Assembly: GCF_900116445.1 (NCBI RefSeq)
Contig: NZ_FPBH01000007.1
Location: forward strand, 186,001-250,000
Source of the DNA: Paraburkholderia aspalathi
GTDB taxonomy: Bacteria; Pseudomonadota; Gammaproteobacteria; Burkholderiales; Burkholderiaceae
Length of the DNA: 64,000 nucleotides
Direction: 5' to 3'
The number at the start of each line of letters is the position of its first letter. Positions within the stretch are counted from its first letter, which is position 1. The translations under genes and the position numbers were made by a program. The notes beneath the pieces were generated by a model. That model was not told where the DNA came from. It did no database searches and saw only the letters and a list, made by a program, of their open reading frames with translations. Positions 8,424 to 16,977 of the stretch are shown here, piece after piece.

Positions 8424-10037
8424 TCAGTGACCTAAAGCCATCGCCGCGCCGCGCTTCGGACGCGTGAGCCACATCATCGCGGCGAGCACGAGGCAGGTGA
8501 TGCTTGCCATGTAGAACATGTCGCCGGTCGCCATCATGTAGGCCTGTTGCTGCACGACGTGATGCAAGGTGGCGAGTTCGCGCGCGCCGTCGATGCCCAT
8601 GCCGTGCAGACCCTGAACGAAGCGCTGCGTATTGCCGGACGATTTCGTCACGGACTGCGCGACGACGTCGTAGTGATATAGCGCGCGGTTATCCCATAGC
8701 GTGACGCTCATCGCCGTGCCGAACGCCGCCGACAGCGTGCGCAAAAAATTCGACAGACTCGAGGCCGCGGCAAGCTTGTCGTCGGACACGCGCGAGAGCG
8801 TTGCAGCGGTCAACGGAATGAAGAAGCACGGCAAGCCGATGCCCTGAATCAGACCCGGCGTGATGATTTGCGTGAAGGTCATGGTCAGCGTGAAATGCGC
8901 ATCCCACCACAGCACGCCCGCGAACACGAGAAAGCCGAAAGTCGCGAGCACGCGCGCGTCGAAGCGGGCCGCATAAATGCCGACCAGAATCGAGAACACC
9001 AGCGCGAGCACGCCAAGCGGTGCGGTGGCGAGGCCGGCCTGGTACGCGGTGTAGCCCATCACAGCCTGCAGCCAGAGCGGAAAGATCACGCCGACTACCG
9101 AGAAGCTCATCATGCCGAGCGAAATGATCAACACGCAGAACGAAAACGTGCGATCGCGGAACAGGCTCAGATCGATTACCGGATGCCGTTCGCCCGCCTC
9201 CCAGATCAACAGCGACACGATCGCCAGGCCGGCGACGATCGCGAGCGTCAGGATCAACGGCGAATCGAACCAGCCGCGGTCGTGACCGAGATCCAGCACC
9301 GTCTGCAGCGAGCCGACGCCGACGACCAGCAAGATAATGCCGGGCAGATCGATCGGCACTGCCTTGCCAACGGGTGCATCGCGGCGCAGCAGCGTCATGC
9401 ACACCGCAAACGAAAAGATGCCGATCGGCAGATTGATGAGGAAGATCCACGGCCACGAAAAGTTGTCGATGATCCAGCCACCCACCACCGGGCCGAAGAT
9501 CGGCGCGAGCAGCACCGTCATCGCCCACAGCGCGAGTGCCACGACGCGTTTATCCGGTGGGAAGGTCCGTAGCAGGATCGTTTGGGAGAGCGGTACCATC
9601 GGCCCGGAGAAAAGCCCCTGCAATGCCCGGCATACAACCAGAAGATGAAAGTCGCCTGCTATGCCGCATAGCAGCGACGTCAACGTGAAAAAGATCACCG
9701 CGCCGAGAAACAGCCGTGTTTCGCCGACCCGCCTCGAGAGCCAGCCCGTCAAGGGCACGGCGATGGCGGCGGCCACGGAGTACGAGCTGATCACCCATGT
9801 GCCCTGGCTGTTGGACACGCCGAGGCCGCCGGAAATCGCCGGTACCGCAACGTTGGTTACCGTCGAATCCAGGACTTCGATAAACGTGGCCAGCGACAGC
9901 GCGAACGTCAGCAAGGCAAGCCGGGCACCGCGCATGCCGGGTGCACTGCGCTCGCCGGCGGGGCCAAGGCCGGAGCCGACGCCGTGCGCCTCGTCAGCCG
10001 ACGCAGCGTGCTTCGGCAATGGCGTGGCGGCGCTCAT
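8424..10037 (-). CDS. DHA2-family (EmrB/QacA) MFS exporter
   Basis: Proton-driven inner-membrane exporter with 14 predicted helices, 537 residues. After a roughly 40-residue soluble N-terminus comes TFIEVLDSTVTNVAVPAI (helix 1, motif D1 of 14-TMS drug exporters), GWLSRRVGETRLFLGAV (motif A region), RALQGLFSGPMVPLSQ, and LAPIFGPVVGGWI (antiporter motif C). The ATG overlaps the rhlB stop (ATGA, 10034-10037). The same cluster encodes EmrA-like and NodT-like proteins, so a complete tripartite pump for rhamnolipids or their precursors is likely, though this is inferred from gene order only. Confidence 0.92.
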   Translation of the reverse strand: MSAATPLPKHAASADEAHGVGSGLGPAGERSAPGMRGARLALLTFALSLATFIEVLDSTVTNVAVPAISGGLGVSNSQGTWVISSYSVAAAIAVPLTGWLSRRVGETRLFLGAVIFFTLTSLLCGIAGDFHLLVVCRALQGLFSGPMVPLSQTILLRTFPPDKRVVALALWAMTVLLAPIFGPVVGGWIIDNFSWPWIFLINLPIGIFSFAVCMTLLRRDAPVGKAVPIDLPGIILLVVGVGSLQTVLDLGHDRGWFDSPLILTLAIVAGLAIVSLLIWEAGERHPVIDLSLFRDRTFSFCVLIISLGMMSFSVVGVIFPLWLQAVMGYTAYQAGLATAPLGVLALVFSILVGIYAARFDARVLATFGFLVFAGVLWWDAHFTLTMTFTQIITPGLIQGIGLPCFFIPLTAATLSRVSDDKLAAASSLSNFLRTLSAAFGTAMSVTLWDNRALYHYDVVAQSVTKSSGNTQRFVQGLHGMGIDGARELATLHHVVQQQAYMMATGDMFYMASITCLVLAAMMWLTRPKRGAAMALGH

Positions 10038-11359
10038 GGGCTATGCCCGCTGTCTGCGAGTGCCGGGATAGACGCGCGGCCGACAGTTTGCGCGCGCACG
10101 CCGGCGGGCACGAAACCTTCGATATACCGTGCGGCTGCCTCGCAGCCATCCAGCGACGACGCAAGCCGGTCCTGCACGCGTCCGCACTGCGTCGCGATCG
10201 ACGGGCTGCCGAGCACATGCTTCAACGCACGCGCAAGCGCCTGCGGCTCCAGTGGCTTATCGAGCCGAACGCCGCAACCGCTCACGACGACACGCTGCGC
10301 GTTATCGAACTGATCGTGCGCGAACGGCGTCACCACTTGCGGAATGCCGGCAGCATACGCGAGCGCCGCGGTGCCGATGCCGCCGTGATGCACCAGCGCC
10401 CGGCAGCGCGGCAACAGCTTTTGCAGCGGTACGTAACGCCGCTTGAGCAGCATGCCCTGTGCGTCTGTCTGCGCATCTGTTTGGGCGGCGGGCGCATCCG
10501 GCGTCAAAAGAATCCCGCGCAGCCCGCTTTCCGCCAGCGCCGCGCTCACTGCATCCGTGTAGCGCGCCTGATCGATCAAGGTCGAACCCGCGGTGAAAAC
10601 CACCGGCCGCTCGCCCGCGGCGAGAAAGGCTTCGAGTTGGGGATCGGGCGCCTGCACGCCCGTGTCGTTGAACAGCGGAAAACCACTGAGGCAACGCGGC
10701 GACGGCCAATCCGGCTGAGCTTGCGCGAACCAGTCAGGAAAGAGACACAGCACACCATCGGTCGAATGCAGCCACTCGCCGAAAATGCGGCGCGCCGGTG
10801 CGAGCCCCAGTTCCACGCGCAACGCGTTCAATGCGGGGCCGCAGATCTTGTCGAGTACGTGGCGCTCGATCAGTCGCAGCAGCGCCGTTTTTAGAGCCAA
10901 TGGCAAGCCGCGCGGAATGGTCAACCGTGGATGGGTAGGCGGCGCATGCGCGGAGAGCAGCGTCGACGGCGAGACCTGCACCGATACGAACGGCACCCGA
11001 TACAGCTCCTGCATCAACCGCGCGGAAAAAGCCCACAACGTGCCGACCAGCACGGTGTCGCTATCGGTCAACGCAGCCAGCGTATCGAAATGCGGACGCA
11101 GCGTAGGCGCTATCACCGCCCATAGCGTGCGGAATGACGTACGCGGATGCCATAGCGCCGGGTTAGCCATCGCCGCTTCATATTCGGCGGCGGTGCCGAT
11201 CGGTACGAATGCGAAACCCTGGCGCGAGGCGGCCTCCGCGAACGGCGGATGCGTGCAGAAGACGATCTCGTGACCGCGCGCGGCCAATGCCGCGCCGATG
11301 CCGAGCAAAGGATGCACGTCGCCCGCCGAGCCGATCGCGGTGATGATGACTTTCGCCAT
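10034..11359 (-). CDS. rhlB: RhlB, rhamnosyltransferase chain B (GT1, GT-B fold)
   Basis: Couples dTDP-L-rhamnose to 3-(3-hydroxyalkanoyloxy)alkanoate to make mono-rhamnolipid. 441 residues: N-terminal Rossmann start MAKVIITAIGSAGDVHPLL with the Gly-rich donor loop, membrane-associating helices around ALKTALLRLIERHV, and the C-terminal nucleotide-sugar signature ALVHHGGIGTAALAYAAGIPQ followed by PFAHDQFDNAQRV, typical of the UGT/RhlB group. A small direct repeat (AQTDAQTDAQ) sits in the loop near residue 300. The start lies nine bases after the methyltransferase stop. Confidence 0.93.
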   Translation of the reverse strand: MAKVIITAIGSAGDVHPLLGIGAALAARGHEIVFCTHPPFAEAASRQGFAFVPIGTAAEYEAAMANPALWHPRTSFRTLWAVIAPTLRPHFDTLAALTDSDTVLVGTLWAFSARLMQELYRVPFVSVQVSPSTLLSAHAPPTHPRLTIPRGLPLALKTALLRLIERHVLDKICGPALNALRVELGLAPARRIFGEWLHSTDGVLCLFPDWFAQAQPDWPSPRCLSGFPLFNDTGVQAPDPQLEAFLAAGERPVVFTAGSTLIDQARYTDAVSAALAESGLRGILLTPDAPAAQTDAQTDAQGMLLKRRYVPLQKLLPRCRALVHHGGIGTAALAYAAGIPQVVTPFAHDQFDNAQRVVVSGCGVRLDKPLEPQALARALKHVLGSPSIATQCGRVQDRLASSLDGCEAAARYIEGFVPAGVRAQTVGRASIPALADSGHSP

Positions 11360-11368
11360 TCAGGTCGC

Positions 11369-11938
11369 TCAGAAGAGACCGGGAATCAGCGCGGCGACGT
11401 CGCGGCGATACTGCGAATACGCACGGCCGAAGTGACCCGTCAGCCAACTCTCCTCGACCCGGACCTTGTACGCCAGCGAGGCGAAAATCAGCACTAGCCC
11501 AGCCACGCCACGCCATTGCGCGCCGATCAGCACAGCACCGAGAAGCGCCAGCAGGCATCCGGTATAGATCGGATGACGAACCAGTCCATAGGGTCCGCTG
11601 CGCACCAGCTCGTGGTCTTCCTTCAGCGTGACCGAGACGCTCCAGTTGGTGCCGAGATGCAGCCGCGCCCACACGGAAAACGCAAGTCCAGCTAACAGCA
11701 CGGCCAGGCCCACCAGCTGCAGCGGCCCGATCGCATGCGGATCGAAGGACAACGCCGCTGTGTTGAAGTCCGGCAGGATGATCAGTGCGCCTCCGCCGAT
11801 CAACGGAATCGACTGCAACGTGCGCGACAGAGACGCCTCCTTGCGCGCGGTTTCCTTGACGCGGTTCGACGTCGCGATCCAATACAGCAGCCACAGCGTC
11901 CACGGTACGACGATAGCGATGCTCTGAGCGATATTCAT
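11369..11938 (-). CDS. Isoprenylcysteine carboxyl methyltransferase (ICMT/PEMT)-like membrane methyltransferase
   Basis: 189 residues, about five hydrophobic segments (5-22, 43-57, 72-90, 127-140, 144-158). The C-terminal signature SGPYGLVRHPIYTGC (about 114-128) plus the acidic VEESWL at 161-166 is the SAM-binding core of the ICMT/phospholipid methyltransferase family. Family members methylate carboxylates of membrane-bound lipids or lipid head groups. The ATG overlaps the rhlA stop (ATGA, 11935-11938) and rhlB follows within ten bases, so it is embedded in the rhamnolipid operon. Rhamnolipids carry a free terminal carboxylate, so methyl-ester formation on HAA or rhamnolipid is a reasonable hypothesis. 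I do not recall a gene here in the B. thailandensis type cluster. Confidence 0.85.
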   Translation of the reverse strand: MNIAQSIAIVVPWTLWLLYWIATSNRVKETARKEASLSRTLQSIPLIGGGALIILPDFNTAALSFDPHAIGPLQLVGLAVLLAGLAFSVWARLHLGTNWSVSVTLKEDHELVRSGPYGLVRHPIYTGCLLALLGAVLIGAQWRGVAGLVLIFASLAYKVRVEESWLTGHFGRAYSQYRRDVAALIPGLF

Positions 11939-12906
11939 GGTGTTTCGACCTGTTGGAACGAGTGATCGGCGGTGGCTTGCAACGCGACGTTCGCGATGGC
12001 GGGTTGTTGCACCGGCATGGCGGACGTGCGGGCGGCGAACGTGTCGAAACCATCGAGCCCACGGGCTGGCGCCTGGACCCGCGCGGCGCCGAAGTAATCG
12101 AAAATGGCCGTCCGAACCTGGCGCAGTGCGGCCCGCCCTTCGAGATCGAGGAAATGCCCGGCCTGCTCGATCGTGAGAAACTCGGCGCGCTTCAGATGCG
12201 CGCTAAGCGAGCGGGCGTCCTCAGGCGTGGTGTAGTCGTCGAGCTCGCCGTTGAGGAATTTCAGGCCGCACTCGATGTTGCGGAACTCGTGCAGGTAGTC
12301 CTCTGGACGGATGGCCAGAATCTGGTCGACGTGAAAGGCCACCTGGTCCTGCTCATCGCGTGGCAGCGTGGAGAGGTAGCGGTAGTTATAGAGCTTCATG
12401 ATGCGCGGCAGATGCTGCCCAACGGTATCGTTGAGCAGTTGCGCGGCCTTCAGATTTTCGCCGGCGGCGATGTGGTCGCGCGCCGCGGTCACATACGCGG
12501 TCATCGCTGCGTTGAGCCGCGGCGAGAACGACGCAATCACCGCGCGCCTCACGCTTGTGCGCGCCCGCGAGAGCGCCAGCAGCGACGCCACTCCGCCCCA
12601 CGACACCGATAACAGGAAGCTCGGCTCGAATAAGCCTATTAGATGCAGCAGAATGTCGACTTCATCGTCTTTTGTCAGAACGAAGTCGCACACGTTATGC
12701 GTTTTCGATTGACCCGCATAAGGTAAATCGAAACAAATTGGGTTATAGCGTTCGCCGAGGTATTTGATTGTCTGTCCGAACGACGCCGTGGTGGCCAGCG
12801 CGCCGTTGATCAGAATGACACTCTCGAAGGCCGGATCGAATACGTGACGTTCAACGTAGACTTTCAGGCCCGCCGGTAGCGGAACAAGGAGTTTTTCGAT
12901 GGGCAT
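11935..12906 (-). CDS. rhlA: RhlA, 3-(3-hydroxyalkanoyloxy)alkanoic acid synthase
   Basis: Links two 3-hydroxyacyl units to form the HAA lipid of rhamnolipids. 323 residues with an alpha/beta-hydrolase fold: VILINGALATTASFGQT (about 30-46), CFDLPYAGQS, the nucleophile elbow LSVSWGG with Ser102, FLNGELDDYTTPEDA, and the catalytic-His region QAGHFLDLEG. The start MPIEKLL (ATG 12906) is chosen because RhlA proteins begin this way; the upstream frame continues to a TTG at 12936 but adds residues not expected in the family, and neither start has a clear ribosome-binding site. First gene of the rhl transcription unit. Confidence 0.93.
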   Translation of the reverse strand: MPIEKLLVPLPAGLKVYVERHVFDPAFESVILINGALATTASFGQTIKYLGERYNPICFDLPYAGQSKTHNVCDFVLTKDDEVDILLHLIGLFEPSFLLSVSWGGVASLLALSRARTSVRRAVIASFSPRLNAAMTAYVTAARDHIAAGENLKAAQLLNDTVGQHLPRIMKLYNYRYLSTLPRDEQDQVAFHVDQILAIRPEDYLHEFRNIECGLKFLNGELDDYTTPEDARSLSAHLKRAEFLTIEQAGHFLDLEGRAALRQVRTAIFDYFGAARVQAPARGLDGFDTFAARTSAMPVQQPAIANVALQATADHSFQQVETP

Positions 12907-13395
12907 GGCGTATTCGCATGCACTTGCGCAACGCAAATGCGTACCGATACCGCGCCCGCGCTCGCGGACGCCTTGCGGCCGTACTACCGGGGATCAGGCC
13001 CATGCGATTTGCCTTTACGTACCATTACGTATCTTTACGCCGGCAAATCCGATCCGCGACGACCGCTGCTGCACCGAAAACACGTACCACTCGACGTGAT
13101 ACCTGCCGGCTCTTCGTGACGCGCGCCTGAACTCAGGTCCGCTTCAATCGAGCGTTCGATGCCTCGTAATATATTTATATGTAATTTCGAATGCGTTGCT
13201 TCAATCTCTACAGCACGCCATTCGTTGCTGTCACTCTGCCCTCACTGCGTGAAGACTTCATGTCAATATACGATGTCGGAAAGCTTTTTAACATGTTTCA
13301 AAAATAAAAGCTAAAAAAAGTCATTGAGCATATGTTCGAAATGGGCGGGAAAATGTTATTGAAAGGAAACAGCAGCGCGTTGCGCAGTCATCGCA
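12907..13395. promoter_or_regulatory. Upstream region of the rhl operon
   Basis: 489 bases between rhlA and the cardiolipin-synthase-like gene, both on the minus strand. The half nearest rhlA is GC-rich and holds the repeat array at 13007-13048. The distal half (about 13165-13375) is distinctly AT-rich. I found no convincing 20-base LuxR-type box; CCTGA-AC-TCAGG at 13126-13137 is only a short imperfect dyad. No hairpin followed by a T run was found for the upstream gene. No rhlR/rhlI-like gene is in the window. Confidence 0.5.
13007..13048. repeat. Three 10-base-phased TTTACGT-like repeats inside an inverted repeat
   Basis: TTTACGT begins at 13014, ATTACGT at 13024 and TTTACGC at 13034, so the copies are spaced exactly ten bases, about one helical turn. 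The array is bracketed by the inverted arms ATTTGCC (13007-13013) and GGCAAAT (13042-13048). It lies about 100 bases upstream of the rhlA start codon, a position suited to an activator or repressor array. Seen directly; the regulatory role is inference. Confidence 0.55.
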
Positions 13396-14658
13396 TCACA
13401 GCTGCGTATCCAGCAGCGACGCAAACTTCTCGATCAGCTTCTCCGGAAACGGCCGTCGCAGCCACGCGTCGAGTGTGACCTGGTGCGACTGTCTGATGTC
13501 GTCTGCGAAGGTTGCGGTTTGCTGCTTCGCGAAGTCGTGGTCGTAGATATTCAGGTTCGCTTCGTCGTTGAGTTTGAACGAGCGGCTATCGAAATTGGTG
13601 GAGCCGACCGAGACCAGGTACTCGTCCACCACCAGCAACTTGCAATGAAACATGGTCGGCTGATACTCGAACATCTCGACACCCGCTCGCAGCAAGTTGC
13701 CCCAACAGGCACGCGACGCTTCGCGCACGGTATGGGTGTCGATACGTTTTCCGGGCGTGAGGATCTGCACTTTCACACCGCGCTTTGCCGCCTCGACGAT
13801 CGCATTGATCGTCAGCTTGTCCGGTACAAAGTAGGCACTCGCCAGATGAATAGAGCGGGTTGCCGCGGTGATCGCCATCAGATACATCAACTGCATGTCA
13901 TCGCTGCCGCCTGAAGGCGAACTGCTGAACATATGCGCGAGGCCGTCACCAACGCCCTCGACTTCCGGAAAGTAGTCGGGCCCATGCAGCACATTGCCGG
14001 TCGCTTTAACCCAGTTGTCCATGAACACGGCCTGCATGTGGCCAACCACCGGGCCGGCCACACGAAAATGAGTATCGCGCCAATGTTTTTCGTCTTGTGC
14101 GTGGCCGGTCCACTCCGGTGCAATGCCCACGCCGCCGGTAAAGCCGATGTGTCCGTCAATCACCAGCAGCTTGCGGTGAGTGCGATCGTTCATTCGCCCG
14201 AGACCGGTCCAATGCGGCTTGTGATACTGGATCACTTCCGCGCCCGCATCTTGAAGCATGTTCAGATAACGCTTATCCATTTTCGACGAGCCCACCCAAT
14301 CGAGCAGTACATGCACGGCGACGCCTTCGCGTGCTTTGTCCGCCAGTGCGCTGGCGATCTGCTCGCCTATCTCGCCGGACCAGTAAATGAAGGTTTCAAA
14401 CGTGATGGTTTTACTTGCGGAGCGGATGCCTTCGAGCATCGACGGAAAGATATGTTCGCCGTTCAGCAACATCTCGAAGCGGTTTCCGGACAGTACGGGC
14501 GGCCCGAGCAGCAGGCCCATTGAACGGAGAAACTGCGGGTCGTCACTCGTATAAAGCCGTTCGATCTTGTGTTCGATCTTCTTTTCGCCACTCGACAGAT
14601 TGGCAATCACCAATATGATGACGAGCGTGACAAAGGCGGTAATGGGAATCGTCAGCAT
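13396..14658 (-). CDS. Cardiolipin synthase / phospholipase D family protein
   Basis: Likely transfers phosphatidyl groups to make cardiolipin at the inner membrane. 420 residues from ATG 14658, which has GAGG about ten bases upstream; an upstream TTG at 14697 is less likely. One N-terminal membrane helix (about 5-20), then two HKD motifs: HRKLLVID at 161-168 and HCKLLVVD at 338-345, each followed by a Gly/Ser-rich turn (GFTGG and VGSTNFDSRS). The second one with SFKLNDE is characteristic of bacterial cardiolipin synthases (ClsA/ClsB type). It is transcribed in the same direction as rhlA, nearly 490 bases upstream, so it probably has its own promoter. Confidence 0.9.
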   Translation of the reverse strand: MLTIPITAFVTLVIILVIANLSSGEKKIEHKIERLYTSDDPQFLRSMGLLLGPPVLSGNRFEMLLNGEHIFPSMLEGIRSASKTITFETFIYWSGEIGEQIASALADKAREGVAVHVLLDWVGSSKMDKRYLNMLQDAGAEVIQYHKPHWTGLGRMNDRTHRKLLVIDGHIGFTGGVGIAPEWTGHAQDEKHWRDTHFRVAGPVVGHMQAVFMDNWVKATGNVLHGPDYFPEVEGVGDGLAHMFSSSPSGGSDDMQLMYLMAITAATRSIHLASAYFVPDKLTINAIVEAAKRGVKVQILTPGKRIDTHTVREASRACWGNLLRAGVEMFEYQPTMFHCKLLVVDEYLVSVGSTNFDSRSFKLNDEANLNIYDHDFAKQQTATFADDIRQSHQVTLDAWLRRPFPEKLIEKFASLLDTQL

Positions 14659-14960
14659 GCGTGGCCTCGATGCTAATCGGCAGGACGCGGCGGGCAAGCA
14701 CCCTGCAGTTCGTGGTTTGCCGTTTGGCGGGCACGCCGGGACCTTAAGCCCGGGTTCTTACTACCTGGGCAGGACGCATTGCGCGTGCCCGTTGCCAGGA
14801 CCGTGTTTTGCTACATAGTGTGCCGATTGACTGGAGGGGCAGGCATTGGAACGCCCGAACGCTGCGCGAGGCGAGCGTTCAGGCGATGGGACAGACTGGA
14901 AAGAGGTCGCGTCACCCAGCGGCAATGAACGCCAACAAGCAGCAATAACCGCCAGGAAGA

Positions 14961-15446
14961 TTAGCGGACCAGCGAGAAGGCTTCCCGCCAGGCGATCTCA
15001 CCCGCGCCATACACGCCGACCACCGTATAGTCCGACGCCACGCATTCGAACGTCGCACCCTGAAACGTGATGACGAAATGGCGCTGCAAAGGACCAGGCG
15101 ACGTAACGGCCGAAATCTCAGCGGCCAACGACGAATTCATGACTTCATGAACCGAGTACCCACTGAGTCCTTGCGACGCGAGAGGATGTATCTCGAGATC
15201 GCCGTCACCGGGCGGCCCAAGACGATGAAACACGGCGTCGGGAAATAGCACCGTGCAAAATGGATCATCGTCGGAATCGAATGGTCCGAATCGTTCGAAG
15301 TCGGATTCAGCAATCGGATAAGCCAGAATCACCCGGCGGTCGCTGGCGACAATGAATGGTTCGGCGGCGTCGGCTGCCGGGTGAGGAACGGAATCCAGCA
15401 GGACGACATGGTCCTCCTGCTGGGGTACTTCGAGCATGCTGGTCAT
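14961..15446 (-). CDS. Hypothetical protein (161 residues)
   Basis: Acidic, soluble-looking protein without a signal peptide or membrane segment. The N-terminus MTSMLEVPQQEDHVVLLDSV is followed by beta-rich stretches (DRRVILAYPIAESDFERFGPF, and a C-terminal VITFQGATFECVAS). I do not recognise a family. A GGAG sequence about eleven bases before ATG 15446 supports this start; ATG 15437 is the alternative. It ends 302 bases before the cardiolipin-synthase start and begins 22 bases after the stop of the H-NS-like gene, so the two may be co-transcribed. The real-gene call rests on codon usage typical of the window and a plausible ribosome-binding site. Confidence 0.6.
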   Translation of the reverse strand: MTSMLEVPQQEDHVVLLDSVPHPAADAAEPFIVASDRRVILAYPIAESDFERFGPFDSDDDPFCTVLFPDAVFHRLGPPGDGDLEIHPLASQGLSGYSVHEVMNSSLAAEISAVTSPGPLQRHFVITFQGATFECVASDYTVVGVYGAGEIAWREAFSLVR

Positions 15447-15468
15447 CTACTTCGCGACTCCGTTGCGC

Positions 15469-16266
15469 TCACGCGCCGGCTTGCACTGACGAGGTTTGCG
15501 GCGCTGCGGCGGCGCTCGTCGCGCCGGCTTTGCCTCTACCACCCGCTTTGCGGCCTGGCGCTTTTCTGGCCGTTGCCGTTTTCTTCACAGCAGCCTTCTT
15601 TACCGCGGCTTTCTTTGCAGCGGGCTTAGCCGTGCTTTTCTTTGCCGCAGCTTTCTTAGTGGCCGCGGTACCTTTCTTCGCCACTGCCTTTTTCGCCGTC
15701 ACGACTTTTTTTGCGGCGACATTGCTGGCAGCCGAGGCGCCATCGATCAGAAATTTGGTGCGGTCCTTGACCGTGGCGAGCCATGCCGGCGCCGGCCCGC
15801 GTCCACTCCAGGTCGCTCCAGTTTTCGGATTGAGGTACTTGGGCGGCTGTGCGCCTTTAGGCTGACCTTTACTTTTGCCTTTGGCCTGAGTAACCGCTGC
15901 CTTTGCCGCGGACTTCTGTTCGCTTGCGCCTTCAATCAGGAATTGAGCCCGGTCTTTCACGGCGGCAATCCAGGCCGGTGCACGCCCGTGACCTGTCCAT
16001 GTCGCGCCCGTTTTATGGTCGCGGTACTTCGGCAGCGACTTACCTGCGCCAGCGGCTTTTGCTTTGCCACCTGCAGCATGGCCATTCAAGCCGCGCGCGG
16101 CGCGTCTCGCCTTTGCCTTTGCTTCGATATCTGCGGTAGTGAGACCGTGCTTGAGCATCAGCTCGCGAATCTGGTCGACCGCAACTTGTGCTTTCCTGGC
16201 AATAAGGACGTCAGCTTGCGCCTGGAGCTTCTTAAGCTTTGCTTGGATTTGCTCTAACGTGGGCAT
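15469..16266 (-). CDS. H-NS-family nucleoid protein with two DNA-binding domains and an H1-like tail
   Basis: 265 residues. Residues 1-60 form the charged coiled-coil oligomerisation part (LEQIQAKLKKLQAQ). Two H-NS C-terminal domains follow: residues 80-112 with TGATWTGHGRAPAWI and 143-176 with TGATWSGRGPAPAWL. The remainder (about 184-265) is Lys/Ala-rich in AAKK-type repeats, like histone H1 or the tails of Bordetella/Burkholderia histone-like proteins. Canonical H-NS has one DNA-binding domain and about 135 residues, so this is a duplication plus tail fusion. The AT-hook-like core differs between copies (HGR versus RGP). AAGGAG eight bases before ATG 16266 supports the start. It probably binds and compacts or silences AT-rich DNA. 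Confidence 0.9.
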   Translation of the reverse strand: MPTLEQIQAKLKKLQAQADVLIARKAQVAVDQIRELMLKHGLTTADIEAKAKARRAARGLNGHAAGGKAKAAGAGKSLPKYRDHKTGATWTGHGRAPAWIAAVKDRAQFLIEGASEQKSAAKAAVTQAKGKSKGQPKGAQPPKYLNPKTGATWSGRGPAPAWLATVKDRTKFLIDGASAASNVAAKKVVTAKKAVAKKGTAATKKAAAKKSTAKPAAKKAAVKKAAVKKTATARKAPGRKAGGRGKAGATSAAAAPQTSSVQAGA

Positions 16267-16445
16267 TTGATTGCTCCTTATGTGGTAATCGATCGAACTA
16301 TGCCATGAATAGCGCGAGAAAGGCAGATCTATGCAACTATAAAGGCATCAGGTTTACACGGGAATGCATCCCGTGGAGTACGAACCTTTCGAGCTCACTA
16401 CTCGATAACCGCATTCCTTAACCTTTCCAATTGCCGGCCAGTCAC
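16267..16445. other. Short spacer upstream of the H-NS-like gene
   Basis: 179 bases holding the probable promoter of the H-NS-like gene. Composition is somewhat AT-rich. No hairpin, repeat or clear promoter consensus was found. Confidence 0.4.
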
Positions 16446-16784
16446 TCAAATAGGAGTAAAAACGACAACCTGGCGGTCAGCGATATACCTCACACTGCGC
16501 ATGAACCGGTACTGCTGATCGTCGGCAGTTATCCGGTTGAGTCCCAACTGCGTCAATGCAAGCATCTCGTCGGCCTGGAAGGCGGCCACTACACCGTGAT
16601 CAGTCAAATCCTCCAACGTGCCGGACGGATTGCCGACATAGATACTGCGCACCTGCGTGCCGATCCGCATCAGAACCACGCTTTCTCCCTCGTCGAGCGC
16701 CAGTTCGAGATAGGTGGCAAGCGTTCGTAATGAATCCGGCGTGCAAGCCTGGGCCTGATAGATTGCAGCATTCGATGGCGTCAT
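16446..16784 (-). CDS. Hypothetical protein (112 residues)
   Basis: Small soluble protein starting MTPSNAAIYQAQACTPDSL. ATG 16784 is preceded by ACGGGGAAACAGAA, a usable ribosome-binding site; an in-frame start at 16892 adds a basic, poorly structured N-terminus and is less likely. The sequence has LATYLELALDEGESVVLMRIGTQ and a C-terminal YRFMRSVRYIADRQVVVFTPI. No family recognised. It resembles small accessory proteins seen around Burkholderia genomes only in general character. Confidence 0.6.
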   Translation of the reverse strand: MTPSNAAIYQAQACTPDSLRTLATYLELALDEGESVVLMRIGTQVRSIYVGNPSGTLEDLTDHGVVAAFQADEMLALTQLGLNRITADDQQYRFMRSVRYIADRQVVVFTPI

Positions 16785-16977
16785 TTCTGTTTCCCCGTCA
16801 CCTATGTCAAGAGAAGCCGGCCGCCGTGCAATGCGGCAATAGCCGCTTCTACTATAGGCAAGCATCCGGAGATTCAAAGGGCGGCAGTTCATTTTTTTGC
16901 CGGTAAGCCCACGTTACCAATCTCGCAGCGCTGTTTCATCTATGATTGACGCGCACGCGAGCGGCGCGAACGCCGCG

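Noticed and set aside
12937..13395. LuxR-type quorum-sensing box upstream of rhlA
   Set aside because: Only a short imperfect dyad (CCTGA-AC-TCAGG) and a CACGT/ACGTG pair were seen, not a 20-base palindrome.
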